64,000 bases of DNA from Erwinia_E haradaeae_B (GTDB lineage Bacteria > Pseudomonadota > Gammaproteobacteria > Enterobacterales > Enterobacteriaceae), in assembly GCF_900698985.1 (NCBI RefSeq), contig NZ_LR217730.1, forward strand, positions 620,001 to 684,000, written 5' to 3'. A program made the translations under genes and the position numbers. Numbering within the stretch: position 1 is the first letter of the stretch; every line of letters starts with the position of its first letter. Shown here piece by piece: positions 1 through 10,390 of the stretch. Below the pieces are notes generated by a model that saw only the letters and a program-made list of their open reading frames with translations, did not search any database and was not told where the DNA came from.

Positions 1-44
1 AATATTTTTAGAAATATTTACTTATTTAATAAGATTTTAATATT

Positions 45-1142
45 ATGTTTGATCTAAATCTAGTTAATCATCGCATGCAGGACCTTATTCAGCGTTACGC
101 GGCGTTAAAAGATATCTTATGTTATAGCGTAAAAATAGAACGTCTTCAAGAGATACACGCAGAATTAGAAAAGTCCAGTCTTTGGAGTATACCTAATCGC
201 GCTCAAGCGCTCGGTAAAGAGCGCTCTACATTAGAAGAATGTATTAAATCACTACATAATATGCAAAAAGAATTAGAAGAAGCCTCTAGCTTATGTGAGT
301 TGGCAAAAGAAATTTCTGATGAAGTAATATATGAAGAAATCCTAATTGAACTCAATATTCTAGAAAAAAAACTTACTTCGCTAGAATTTCAAAAAATGTT
401 TCAAGGAGAACATATTAATTCTGACTGCTATATGGATATTCAAGCTGGATCTGGAGGTACTGAAGCTCAAGATTGGGCTAGAATGTTACTGCGCATGTAC
501 TTACGTTGGGCTGAAACAAAAGGTTTTAAGACTAAAATAATAGAAGAATCTTATGGTGATATTGCTGGTACTAAATCTGCAACACTGAAAATTAGCGGAA
601 ATTACGCATATGGATGGTGTCGGACTGAAACTGGTATTCATCGACTTGTTCGCAAAAGTCCTTTTGACTCTGGAGGACGACGTCATACATCATTTAGTTC
701 TGTATTTATTTATCCAGAAGTTGACGATAAAATTGACTTAATAATTAATTCTGCAGATTTACGCATAGATGTATATCGTGCTTCTGGTGCAGGTGGTCAG
801 CATGTTAACAAAACTGAATCAGCAGTTCGTATTACTCACTTACCAACTAATATTGTTGTACAGTGTCAAAGTGATCGCTCACAACATAAAAACAAAGATC
901 AAGCATTTCAGCAGCTACGAGCAAAGCTATATGAATATACCATGCAACAAAAAAAAATAAATCAAAAAACGATGGAAGAAAATAAATCCAGCATTACTTG
1001 GGGTAGTCAAATTCGTTCTTATATTTTAGATGATTCACGTATCAAAGATTTACGAACTAATATAGAAACACGAAATATTCAGGAGGTGCTAGACGGTAAT
1101 ATTGATTTTTTTATTGAGGCCAGTTTAAAAGCGGGTTTATAA
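45..1142 (+). CDS. prfB: Peptide chain release factor 2 (RF2), no programmed frameshift
   Basis: RF2 recognises UAA and UGA stop codons and triggers peptide release on the ribosome. The 365-residue protein has the E. coli length. It shows the stop-codon-reading SPF tripeptide (VRKSPFDSGG, near residue 205) and the catalytic GGQ (SGAGGQHVN, near residue 250), preceded by the usual Ala. In most bacteria codon 26 is an in-frame UGA bypassed by +1 frameshifting. Here codons 25 to 27 read TTA TGT TAT with no stop, and the upstream Shine-Dalgarno-like AGGGGG stimulator is absent (the sequence is AAAAGATATC). RF2 is therefore made from one uninterrupted frame without autoregulation. lysS follows 12 bp downstream, as in the E. 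coli prfB-lysS operon. Confidence 0.97.
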   Translation: MFDLNLVNHRMQDLIQRYAALKDILCYSVKIERLQEIHAELEKSSLWSIPNRAQALGKERSTLEECIKSLHNMQKELEEASSLCELAKEISDEVIYEEILIELNILEKKLTSLEFQKMFQGEHINSDCYMDIQAGSGGTEAQDWARMLLRMYLRWAETKGFKTKIIEESYGDIAGTKSATLKISGNYAYGWCRTETGIHRLVRKSPFDSGGRRHTSFSSVFIYPEVDDKIDLIINSADLRIDVYRASGAGGQHVNKTESAVRITHLPTNIVVQCQSDRSQHKNKDQAFQQLRAKLYEYTMQQKKINQKTMEENKSSITWGSQIRSYILDDSRIKDLRTNIETRNIQEVLDGNIDFFIEASLKAGL

Positions 1143-1154
1143 TTAGGAGAATAC

Positions 1155-2705
1155 ATGCCACAAAAAGAGCCACAAACTAATGAAAAAGAGTTTCATCAAA
1201 ATAAAGAAATACAACAACGACGTGCAAAACTAACTGCTATACGTACAGTAGGTCAGGCATTTCCTAATAATTTTCGCCAAAAACATATTTCTGATCAGCT
1301 TCATAGACAATATGATACAATGGATACAAAAGAACTAGAATCATTGAACTTAATTGTAACAGTTGCCGGTCGCATTATAACACGACGCGTTATGGGAAAA
1401 GCTTCTTTTATAACGTTACAAGATACAGGTGGTCGCATTCAACTATATATCTCTCATAATATATTATTAGATAACCCAAAGCAGGAAAACTTTAAAACAT
1501 GGGATCTAGGCGATATTATTGGTGCACAAGGAAAATTATTTAAAACACAAACTTATGAACTTTCAATTTATTGTAGTGAGCTGCGTTTATTAACTAAATC
1601 TTTGCGTCCATTACCAAATAAATTTCACGGACTTGTTGATCAAGAAACTTGCTACAGGCAGCGTTATCTAGATCTTATTACTAATCCGGCCTCGCGAAGG
1701 ATCTTTCAAATTCGCTCACAACTGATAGCAAGTATAAGAAAATTTATGGTAGAGCGTGATTTTTTAGAAGTAGAAACTCCAATGATGCAAGTTATTCCAG
1801 GAGGAGCATCAGCTCGTCCATTTATCACTCATCATAATGCTTTTAATATTGACATGTACCTACGAATTGCACCAGAACTATATCTAAAGCGCCTTCTGGT
1901 AGGAGGGTTTGAGCGTATATTTGAAATTAATAGAAATTTTCGTAATGAAGGTGTATCTCCACGACATAACCCAGAATTTACTATGATGGAAATATATGCA
2001 GCATATTGTGATTATAAAGATTTAATGAAATTAATCCAAGCTTTATTTTACACACTAGCAGAAGATATTCTAGGTAATCCTATTGTACCATATGGTAAGC
2101 ATTGTTTTAACTTTGAAAAAACCTTTGAAGAAATTACAATGAAAGAAGCAATCGCCAGGCATCATCCGCAAATTAATATGTTAGCACTTAATAATTTTAA
2201 TGCCTCATTAAAAATCGCCAATTCTTTCAATATACACATTGAAAGAAATTGGGGATTGGGTCGCTTAGTGACAGAAATATTTGAAAAAACAGTAGCGGAA
2301 TCTCTCATTCAGCCAACTTTTATCACAGAATATCCAGCGGAAGTGTCTCCACTAGCACGTTGTAATGATACTCATCCAGATATCACTGACCGTTTTGAGT
2401 TGTTTATTTGTGGTCGTGAAATTGGTAATGGTTTTTCAGAACTCAATGACCCGGAAGACCAAGAAAAACGTCTTCTTAAGCAAGCTCATGCAAAAAACAT
2501 GTTAGGTGATTGCGAAGCAATGTTCTACGATAAAGATTATATTACTGCATTAGAGTATGGATTGCCTCCATGTGCTGGATTAGGCCTTGGAATTGACCGT
2601 ATGGTTATGCTTTTTACAAATAGCCAATCTATTCGTGATGTAATCCTATTTCCACTGCTTCGTCCATATAATAGATCAAGCACAGATCTCAAAAAATCAT
2701 TCTAA
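1155..2705 (+). CDS. lysS: Lysyl-tRNA synthetase, class II
   Basis: This enzyme charges tRNA-Lys with lysine in the cytoplasm. The 516-residue protein matches E. coli LysS (505 aa) throughout. The N-terminal OB-fold anticodon-binding domain (about residues 60-170, GKASFITLQDTGG) is followed by the class II catalytic core. The core has motif 1 (FLEVETPMM), motif 2 (FRNEGVSPRHNPEFTMME) and motif 3 (GLGLGIDRMVMLF). The start is supported by TTAGGAGAAT just before ATG. The gene lies 12 bp after prfB, so the two are probably co-transcribed. No hairpin terminator is visible behind it. The 249 bp to kdsA contain nothing I recognise. Confidence 0.97.
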   Translation: MPQKEPQTNEKEFHQNKEIQQRRAKLTAIRTVGQAFPNNFRQKHISDQLHRQYDTMDTKELESLNLIVTVAGRIITRRVMGKASFITLQDTGGRIQLYISHNILLDNPKQENFKTWDLGDIIGAQGKLFKTQTYELSIYCSELRLLTKSLRPLPNKFHGLVDQETCYRQRYLDLITNPASRRIFQIRSQLIASIRKFMVERDFLEVETPMMQVIPGGASARPFITHHNAFNIDMYLRIAPELYLKRLLVGGFERIFEINRNFRNEGVSPRHNPEFTMMEIYAAYCDYKDLMKLIQALFYTLAEDILGNPIVPYGKHCFNFEKTFEEITMKEAIARHHPQINMLALNNFNASLKIANSFNIHIERNWGLGRLVTEIFEKTVAESLIQPTFITEYPAEVSPLARCNDTHPDITDRFELFICGREIGNGFSELNDPEDQEKRLLKQAHAKNMLGDCEAMFYDKDYITALEYGLPPCAGLGLGIDRMVMLFTNSQSIRDVILFPLLRPYNRSSTDLKKSF

Positions 2706-2954
2706 TATAAGATTTCACTCTTTAAACTATTATAGTGTACAATTTAACTTGTATCGATCAAAACTGATTAATTCTTATTGCATTTGACATTCAGGATTTT
2801 AGAGATTAATTTAAACATTTTCATCACGTATGCAATAAAAATACGAATATTATTCGTAATATTAATCAAAATATATCAAAGAAATCACTATTTCTAAAAA
2901 TCATTCAGAATAAATAATATATAACTATAATAAATTTATTATTGTAGTTTTTAT

Positions 2955-3809
2955 TTAATGGCTGGTATCTATATCATCAAAACTTTTGACTAAATCATCA
3001 ATGGCCTTTAGTTGTACTAACAAAGGTTCTAACTGATTAAGTGGTAAAGCAGATGCCCCATCACATTTTGCTTGCGATGGGCATGGATGAGCTTCAATAA
3101 AAAGACCTGCAATTCCTACTGCAAGTCCAGCTCGAGCTAATTCACATACTTGAGATCGCCTTCCGTTAGAGATTGTACTCATTGGGGAACGATATTGTAA
3201 GGAATGTGTAACATCAAATATAACTGGATGATTTTTAGATGCTTGTTTCATAATGTTAAAACCTAACATATCAACTACAAGATTATCATAACCAAAGCTT
3301 ACGCCACGATCACATAAAATAACTTTTTCATTTCCCCCTTGAGAGAATTTATGAACAATATTTCCTACTTGATCCGGGCTAATAAATTGTGGTTTTTTAA
3401 CGTTTATAACTAAGTTAGTTTTTGCCATTGCACTAATCAAGTCAGTTTGACGTGCCAGGAAGGCAGGTAACTGAAGAACATCTACTATACTAGAAACTAT
3501 TTTAACTTGATCTATTTCATGTACGTCCGTCATAATTTCAACGCCAAAACTATTCTTAATATCTTGGAAAATTGTCATACTTTCTTCAAAACCTAAACCA
3601 CGATATGAAGAAATAGAAGAGCGATTAGCTTTATCAAAAGATGCTTTGAATACATATGAGATGCCAAGTTTTTCTGTTACTCTAAGATAATGTTCACAAA
3701 CATACATCGCTAAATCGCGCGATTCTAGAATGTTCATTCCACCAAACAATACACTTGGTAAGTCATTTGCGACCTTAATATTGCCAATATTCACTATTTT
3801 GTGTTTCAT
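2955..3809 (-). CDS. kdsA: 3-deoxy-D-manno-octulosonate 8-phosphate synthase
   Basis: KdsA condenses phosphoenolpyruvate with arabinose 5-phosphate to make Kdo 8-phosphate, the precursor of the inner-core sugar of lipopolysaccharide. Its retention implies that the organism still builds an LPS-bearing outer membrane. The family blocks FKASFDKANRSS, QLPAFLARQTDL, NVKKPQF, ILCDRG, VIFDVTHS and FIEAHPCPSQAKCDG are all present. The open frame extends 13 codons upstream, but the chosen ATG gives the E. coli length (284 aa) and has AGGTGG in front of it. In E. coli kdsA lies downstream of prfA-prmC. Here it has been moved away and stands alone. Confidence 0.96.
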   Translation of the reverse strand: MKHKIVNIGNIKVANDLPSVLFGGMNILESRDLAMYVCEHYLRVTEKLGISYVFKASFDKANRSSISSYRGLGFEESMTIFQDIKNSFGVEIMTDVHEIDQVKIVSSIVDVLQLPAFLARQTDLISAMAKTNLVINVKKPQFISPDQVGNIVHKFSQGGNEKVILCDRGVSFGYDNLVVDMLGFNIMKQASKNHPVIFDVTHSLQYRSPMSTISNGRRSQVCELARAGLAVGIAGLFIEAHPCPSQAKCDGASALPLNQLEPLLVQLKAIDDLVKSFDDIDTSH

Positions 3810-4631
3810 CGTACCACCTATTATATTCAGTGGGGAGCGAGCAATCATAATGTTAATTTAATGTAATTATATAAAACTAAAGTAATTGTATGATAATATA
3901 CTACATCTAAATATATGTATTTATAAAAGCATGTATGTATCTCATACCATTATTTGTTTTGATAGAGTTAAAATTTTATAATTTATTGTATAATAATCTA
4001 TTGATGTAATCAGTACTATAAGTTTCAATTGAATCATCTACTTTACATAAGATGACATTCTAAATAATGAGGTTAAGGTATTTTTAAATAATTACATATA
4101 TCGTTCGTTCAATAATAATAATTAGTATTAAATACTTTTATTTAGAAAACAACACAATTCACAGTGTTATTTAATGTATAAAGCACTATACTTCGTGCTA
4201 ATTTATTAGTAACCTAAATATTTTTATTTATAATCAAGCGGTCATCTGTATGTGATTTTAAAATTATAGATGGCTATATTATTAAATTAATATTCACTAT
4301 TAATTTAATATGATCTGAATATTAAATAAATTAGTATAAAAATTCCTTAATTAATAAAACAATTAGAACACTCATGCACTATTTTTATACATTCTATAGT
4401 GAATTTTTTAAAAAAGTTACACTGCTTAAAGCTAAAGCGTTACATTATAGTACTTTTAAAGATGCATATGTAATAGTAAGATTTTTAAATTAGACCTGAG
4501 CATTACAGAGCACAAATGTGAATCCGCTTATATTATTTAGAATAACCATCGCTACCAGTAAACTATACTATATATTCCTTTTTCTATAAGGGATTTGATA
4601 TTTGTATTCATTGAATGTGTGTTATAGAAAA
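3810..4631. other. Intergenic gap, kdsA to tyrS leader
   Basis: About 0.8 kb of very AT-rich sequence with stops in all frames. kdsA and tyrS diverge here, so promoters for both should lie inside, but I cannot pick convincing ones. In E. coli pdxH precedes tyrS. I looked for PdxH-like stretches and found none that I trust. No tRNA or strong terminator was seen. Confidence 0.6.
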
Positions 4632-4660
4632 ACAAGATACAAGAAGTATTTATCTTGTAT
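4632..4660 (+). promoter_or_regulatory. Two mutually exclusive hairpins in the tyrS leader
   Basis: ACAAGATA (4632-4639) pairs with TATCTTGT (4651-4658). Alternatively ATACAAG (4637-4643) pairs with CTTGTAT (4654-4660). The two pairings share bases and exclude each other. The element lies about 43 nt before the tyrS start. Stems of 7-8 bp are common by chance in sequence this AT-rich, so a regulatory role is only a suggestion. Confidence 0.25.
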
Positions 4661-4702
4661 AAATCAAACAGGTCGAATATAGATTATTAAATGGAGTCAA
4701 AA

Positions 4703-5980
4703 ATGCCTAGCAGTAATCTAATACAACAACTAGAAGAAAGGGGCCTGATTCACCAGATCACTGATAAAAACGGCTTACAAAAACAATTAGAACAAAAAAC
4801 AGTAACACTCTATTGCGGTTTAGATCCTACTGCTGATAGTTTACATGTTGGACATTTAGTGCCATTATTATTTTTAAAAAAATTTCAAAATATAGGTCAT
4901 AAGCCTATCATATTACTAGGGGGCGCTACTGGTCTAATTGGAGATCCGAGTTTTAAAACAGATGAGCGCGTGTTATGTAATGTACTAGATATAGCACGAT
5001 GGACAGAAGTCATCCATCTTCAACTTGCTCATTTTTTAGATTTTCATGGTAAAAATAATAATGCTATTGTGGTAAATAATTATGAATGGTTTCACACCAT
5101 GAGCATGATAAAATTTTTACGTAATATTGGAAAATACTTTTCTATTAACCAAATGATTAACAAGGAGGCAGTAAAAAAACGATTACATCGAAATCACCAA
5201 GGTATTTCTTTCACTGAATTTTCCTATAATCTGTTACAGGCGTATGACTTTACTTACTTAAATAAAAATTATAATGTAACCCTACAAATTGGTGGGTCAG
5301 ATCAATGGGGAAATATTATTTCAGGTGTTGATCTTACTAGACGAATCAATCAAACACAAGTTTTTGGAATAACACTTCCGCTGCTTATAAAATCTGATGG
5401 AACCAAGTTTGGTAAAACTGAAGATGAGACTATATGGTTAGATGCAAAAAAAACTAGTCCATACAAGTTTTATCAGTTCTGGATGAGTACTGCAGATTCT
5501 GATGTGTATCGTTTTTTAAAAATTTTTACCTCGATGAGTATTCATGATATAAACGAATTACAGAATGAAGATAAAAGTCGAAATAATTCCCCATTTGCTC
5601 AAAAAATACTAGCTGAACTAGTAACTGAATTGGTACATGGATATAAAGGTCTCTCTGCAGCGCGCAGAATTACACAAAGTTTATTTTCTAGACACATAAA
5701 GGAATTAACAGAAGAGGATATCAAAAAAATATTAGAAGATGGTGTAGAAAATATTATCTTTAAGGAATCTAAAGATTTACAACAAGCATTAGTAAACTCT
5801 TTACTAGCAACTTCCAGAGGTCATGCGAGAAAGTTAATTGCCTCGAAATCTATTAATGTTAATGGTAATTTACAAACTAATAGTGAACATATCTTCTGTC
5901 AATCAGATAAACTGTTTGATAAATATACTTTCTTATGTCGGGGAAAGAAGCATTATGTTATCATTATTTGGTTAAAATAA
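4703..5980 (+). CDS. tyrS: Tyrosyl-tRNA synthetase, class I
   Basis: TyrS charges tRNA-Tyr. The protein aligns over its full length with E. coli TyrS (424 aa). It has a Rossmann-fold catalytic domain with the HIGH-type motif HVGH (near residue 45) and the KMSKS-type motif KFGKT (near 230). The tyrosine-binding block (QIGGSDQWGNI) and a C-terminal S4-like RNA-binding domain (about residues 350-420) are also present. The frame opens four codons earlier at an ATG. The second ATG gives the E. coli N-terminus (MPSSNLIQQL) and has GGAG at proper spacing, so it was chosen. In E. coli pdxH and pdxY flank tyrS, but both flanks are empty here. Confidence 0.96.
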   Translation: MPSSNLIQQLEERGLIHQITDKNGLQKQLEQKTVTLYCGLDPTADSLHVGHLVPLLFLKKFQNIGHKPIILLGGATGLIGDPSFKTDERVLCNVLDIARWTEVIHLQLAHFLDFHGKNNNAIVVNNYEWFHTMSMIKFLRNIGKYFSINQMINKEAVKKRLHRNHQGISFTEFSYNLLQAYDFTYLNKNYNVTLQIGGSDQWGNIISGVDLTRRINQTQVFGITLPLLIKSDGTKFGKTEDETIWLDAKKTSPYKFYQFWMSTADSDVYRFLKIFTSMSIHDINELQNEDKSRNNSPFAQKILAELVTELVHGYKGLSAARRITQSLFSRHIKELTEEDIKKILEDGVENIIFKESKDLQQALVNSLLATSRGHARKLIASKSINVNGNLQTNSEHIFCQSDKLFDKYTFLCRGKKHYVIIIWLK

Positions 5981-6830
5981 AATAGTAACGGCATTAAGAA
6001 CCCTAAATACTCTTAATTATTATCAGAAGATTCTTTAGTAAAATAAAATACTTACATAAATTTCAAACCATGATCTATATTTAGCTATTCAATATTATTA
6101 CATCTCTTAAGGAAAGCTTATCCTTTTGAGAAAAAATTGAGTAATTATTCTGTGTAAAATTATATGAACTAATAATAAAGATCATGATATTGATTATCAC
6201 ATACCCACAGAGCGTATCTTCAATAAAATCTTTTTGTTTTCTTTATTTAAGAAAAAAAGAACTAATCATTATATACTGTGCATGCTTTATTTAGTGCGTT
6301 TTTAATACTGTGAACATTAAAGATGCAGCTTATTTTTAAGAAAATTATTCTTATCTAGATAATACTAATTGTATTAAAAGATAGAATTATTCATATTTAA
6401 AAGCATTTTGAATATCAAAATATATTTTTATTTTTATAGAAGGGTAAAAATAAGTTTTACATGAAAAAGTCCTTTAGGCTAAAACAAGTAGTCATTATAG
6501 AATATACATTAATTTGATAGATATAATTGATTCTATGTTTACTGAACATCTATAATGCATCTTATGTACATTATAAGATTATTACTTGTATCAGTAAAAT
6601 CTTTTAGATAGAGATGATTTTTATAAAAAAATATACAATAACATGTATTTTATAATTTTAAAAAATATTGACCAGAGCATAAATAAAATTCTATGGATGA
6701 TATATATCATTTTAAATTTAAAGACTACAGTGTATAAAAACTTGGTGGATATATTTCAAAAGAAAGACTACATAATTATTATATCATTTAGTCTGTATAC
6801 ATCCATCAATAAAATCAGATACTAATGATA
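5981..6830. other. Intergenic gap, tyrS to mlaA (convergent)
   Basis: About 0.85 kb, AT-rich, with no recognisable gene. In E. coli pdxY (about 0.86 kb) follows tyrS, so its former presence here is possible, but I see no PdxY motif. A 60-codon frame at 6643-6825 has no ribosome site and low-complexity content, and was rejected. A weak 5-bp hairpin (AAGGA/TCCTT near 6110) is the only terminator-like structure after tyrS. Confidence 0.6.
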
Positions 6831-7592
6831 TTACGAATCAATCTCATTTATGATATTCAGCATAACTGATTCATCTAGATGGTCTTCAGAAGCTAAATTA
6901 ATATCTTTAGCTAGAAAATCATGATACTGAAAATAAGATTCTCTTACAAACACATAAGGATCTTTTGTGCCTTTTATAATATCCTCATAATCTAAAAGTT
7001 GAGCACGAGTTTCAATGCCTTCTAAAAACCACTTTCCAGCAGACATCCACCATGCGAACCAATTATATGGCAGGTAAAGATAATCCACCAGTCCACCTAG
7101 ATCTTCCCGAGGTGTAAAACTGCCGTAAATAGGCATGACAATATAAATTCCATAGCAAATTTTATAATGACCTAATATACTACCAAATGCTCGATGTTCT
7201 TCTTGTTCTAATGTTAGATTGGCCATACTTGCAACATCAATCAAACCACCCATACCTAATAAGGTATTTAAAAGTAATCTATTTAAATGTAAGCCTGCCT
7301 TATAGGGATGACCTTCAAGTAAGTAGTTGACTATTGAGCTAGGCTCACTAAGATTTCTAGTAAAATTTCTTAAACCATGACGAATAGGAATAGGTAAGGC
7401 ATCTCGCCATAATAACGCCAATGGGCGTATGATATAAGGATCTAAAATATTATAATTCCAATTAAAGATAGTTCGATTAACACTCTCTAGAGGGTCTTTA
7501 TGTTTCATAGGAATCTCACTCTTTACAGGTAAACTGATGCAACCTGTCATGAGAATACCTGCAAATATTAATTTTGTGATCTGACGGCTCAC
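6831..7592 (-). CDS. mlaA: Outer-membrane lipid-asymmetry lipoprotein MlaA (VacJ)
   Basis: MlaA is an outer-membrane lipoprotein that removes phospholipids from the outer leaflet and passes them to the Mla transport chain. The 253 residues match E. coli MlaA (251 aa). A short signal ends in the lipobox LMTGC (Cys about residue 18). Family stretches follow: DPLESVNRTIFNWNYNILD, LNTLLGMGGLIDVA, FGSILGHY, GIETRAQLLD and DPYVFVRESYFQ. The start codon is GTG, supported by AAAGGAAGA upstream. None of the partner genes mlaBCDEF is in this window, so pathway function cannot be judged from here. Single gene, no neighbours within 0.8 kb. Confidence 0.95.
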   Translation of the reverse strand: MSRQITKLIFAGILMTGCISLPVKSEIPMKHKDPLESVNRTIFNWNYNILDPYIIRPLALLWRDALPIPIRHGLRNFTRNLSEPSSIVNYLLEGHPYKAGLHLNRLLLNTLLGMGGLIDVASMANLTLEQEEHRAFGSILGHYKICYGIYIVMPIYGSFTPREDLGGLVDYLYLPYNWFAWWMSAGKWFLEGIETRAQLLDYEDIIKGTKDPYVFVRESYFQYHDFLAKDINLASEDHLDESVMLNIINEIDS

Positions 7593-9163
7593 AGAGTATC
7601 TTCCTTTGCTAAAGTAATTAGTTTCGATGAATCATCTAAAACTAATGATTCTAGATTATGCATGCTGAAACCTATCCACACTAATCTTTATAATAATTTT
7701 ATCTATAAAAAATGTACTATTCTCTCTATCTCATAACATATCTTGTACACTTATATAGATCTAAAATTAAATAATGATTGTAGGTCTTAAAAACTTAATA
7801 TGTAACTCTAAAACTAGTTGCTATAATATATAAATATCTTTTTATAATTAAGAAAATTCTATTTTATAAAAAAACTAATAATTTTTTATAGTATCTATCA
7901 CTTGGAGTATATAATGTAGTCATAACAAAACCACGTAAGATTTTTAAATTATAATTTATATCACATAAGTTTTTCTATGCATAGCTAATCCTGTATTTTG
8001 ACTTCAGGGGGTTATTGGTATGATATGATTAGAATGTATGCTATATTGAAAATTTGTAAAATAAAATAAATTAGTAACTATTTTTATTAGGCTATATTGT
8101 CTGTATAGATTAATGATCATTGATCATTTAAAAATTAATAAATTCTTTGAGCACAACTAATACAATCATTCGTATTAGTAGTTAGTATACTATCTATAAT
8201 CAATAATATAAAAAATTTTAAAAACAATACTAATTAAATTATCTGGTGTGCTCTACTTAACAATAATCTGATTGTAATCAGATAGATTTTTATTCTATTA
8301 ATTATGGTTTTGTTATGTTTTGTATCAAATTATGGTTTAGATTATTGATATAGATAAAATAAATCTGTATTAAATTAAATATTAATTTAAGTAATTTATA
8401 AAAATAATTTTAGTAATCACTAATTTATACGTAACTTATTATATATAAATATTCTAAATATTGTTCTGATATACTAAATAATACGGAAAAATAAAGAATA
8501 TTGATTTGAGGTAATACGTAAATTTTAAATAGCAATCTTAATGATATGTATAATATCAATATATATGAGGTTTTTATTATTTATAGAAACACAACATCTC
8601 AATGAGAATAAAAGCCTACTTAAAAAATAAAACCCTATAGAAGATTGCTCATTTTTTAAATAAGATCAAAAGAACCATGCAAGATAGAATAAATAATATT
8701 GTATTATCTCCGATTAGAGTAGTTAAAATTAATTCAGATATCATCAAAATTTTGCATTAAAGAGAGCTTAATTTTTATTTTTTACGATAACTATAAAATT
8801 TATCTAAGGTTTGAAATATTAAAATATAGACTTGTATTAAAGCTATGTATAAAAGCCTATAGTACTAAGTGCTTCTCTAAGAGGATTCACTAAATTCTAC
8901 TCTATGTAAGTAGATTTGAGTTAAGTTATTTATCATGGTATTTTGTGTAGAATAATAGGCTATTTATGGCATAATTATTTTATATAAATCTATATAACAT
9001 ATCGGACAGTGATGATATAATATATACAGAAATACATCAGAAAATCTATATAAAACGAAAAATACTATATATGTACTATGAACGGCCTCATGTAAGTATA
9101 TTAAAAACATGTACTGACTCAAAATTATAATTCATTGTTCACTTAGTGATAAACAAGACTCTC
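7593..9163. other. Intergenic gap, mlaA to prs
   Basis: 1.57 kb of AT-rich sequence upstream of mlaA and downstream of prs. I found no coding remnant, tRNA or tandem repeat. An 8-bp inverted repeat at 8266-8283 (ATCTGATT, 2 nt, AATCAGAT) is followed on the plus strand by AGATTTTT. It looks like a weak terminator, but such stems are expected by chance here. Confidence 0.55.
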
Positions 9164-10111
9164 TTAATACTCAAACATGGCTGAAATTGATTCCTCATTA
9201 CTAATACGACGAATTGCTTCAGCTAACATACCTGATAATGTAAGAGTACGTACAGTGGGTAGTGCGCGAATCTCTTTAGGTAATGGAATCGTATCACACA
9301 CCACTACTTCATCAATCATTGAATTACGTAAATTATTCACCGCATTACCTGAAAAAATTGGATGCGTAGTATATGCAAAAACACGTTTTGCTCCTCGATA
9401 TTTAAGAGCCTCCGCCGCTTTACATAAAGTACTACCAGTGTCAATCATATCATCTACTAATACACAATCACGCTCCGCTACATCACCAATGATATTCATT
9501 ACCTGTGATACATTAGCACGTGGACGACGTTTATCAATAATTGCCATATCTGTATCATTAAGTAATTTAGCCATTGCGCGTGCTCTAACTACTCCACCTA
9601 TATCTGGAGAAACTACGATAGGATTTTCTAAACCAATTTGTAACATATCTTCTAGAAGGATAGGACTTCCAAAGACATTATCCACTGGTACATCGAAAAA
9701 CCCTTGAATCTGTTCAGCATGTAAATCTACAGTTAATACGCGATCCACCCCAACACTAGACAAAAAGTCAGCGATCACTTTTGCAGTAATAGGGACGCGT
9801 GAGGAACGAACACGACGATCTTGGCGTGCATAACCAAAATATGGAATGACTGCAGTAATGCGTCCGGCGGAAGCTCGACGTAGGGCATCAACCATAACTA
9901 CTAACTCCATTAAATTATCATTGGTGGGGGCGCAAGTAGATTGGATAATAAAAATATCATCACCACGTACATTCTCATTGATTTGCACGCTTACTTCACC
10001 ATCGCTAAAACGACCTACAGCAGCCTTACATAGTCCACTCTGAAGGCGATCCGCAATGCGTTGTGCTAATTCTGGAGTGGCATTACCAGCAAAAAGCTTC
10101 ATATTAGGCAA
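9164..10111 (-). CDS. prs: Ribose-phosphate pyrophosphokinase (PRPP synthase)
   Basis: Prs makes 5-phosphoribosyl 1-pyrophosphate from ribose 5-phosphate and ATP, feeding nucleotide, NAD and histidine/tryptophan synthesis. The 315-residue protein is nearly identical in layout to the E. coli enzyme. It contains the catalytic flexible loop (PYFGYARQDRR), the divalent-cation signature (VDLHAEQIQGFFD) and the PRPP-binding loop (CVLVDDMIDTGSTL). The start codon reads TTG (TTG CCT AAT ATG), where E. coli uses GTG. A GAGG at normal distance serves the TTG, while the ATG three codons later would be too far from it. prs, ispE and lolB keep their E. coli order and orientation. Confidence 0.97.
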   Translation of the reverse strand: MPNMKLFAGNATPELAQRIADRLQSGLCKAAVGRFSDGEVSVQINENVRGDDIFIIQSTCAPTNDNLMELVVMVDALRRASAGRITAVIPYFGYARQDRRVRSSRVPITAKVIADFLSSVGVDRVLTVDLHAEQIQGFFDVPVDNVFGSPILLEDMLQIGLENPIVVSPDIGGVVRARAMAKLLNDTDMAIIDKRRPRANVSQVMNIIGDVAERDCVLVDDMIDTGSTLCKAAEALKYRGAKRVFAYTTHPIFSGNAVNNLRNSMIDEVVVCDTIPLPKEIRALPTVRTLTLSGMLAEAIRRISNEESISAMFEY

Positions 10112-10390
10112 AAGAATAACCTCAGGTTTGACATCTAGTAAAGAGACTAATCCAAGTAGAAAACTTGTTTTTAATTATTTATATTTTAGATATACGTAGA
10201 TAATAAATATTATGTAAACGATCAAGGTATTCTCTTTCTTAATTGTGTCCTTATTTTATCTATTTTTTCTGAATATAATAAAGAATCAATAATCAGTATT
10301 TATTACTTATCACGGGTTCTTTTTCTGTCAATGAAAAATAGGTAGTTATTATGCCATTAGGATGATGATTAAGCTTTAACGTAATAATTA

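Noticed and set aside
6643..6825. 60-codon frame after tyrS
   Set aside because: It is Ile/Lys-rich with no ribosome site and no homology.
8266..8283. 8-bp inverted repeat as a terminator
   Set aside because: Perfect stems of 8-10 bp are expected many times by chance at this base composition. There is no adjacent gene end on that strand.
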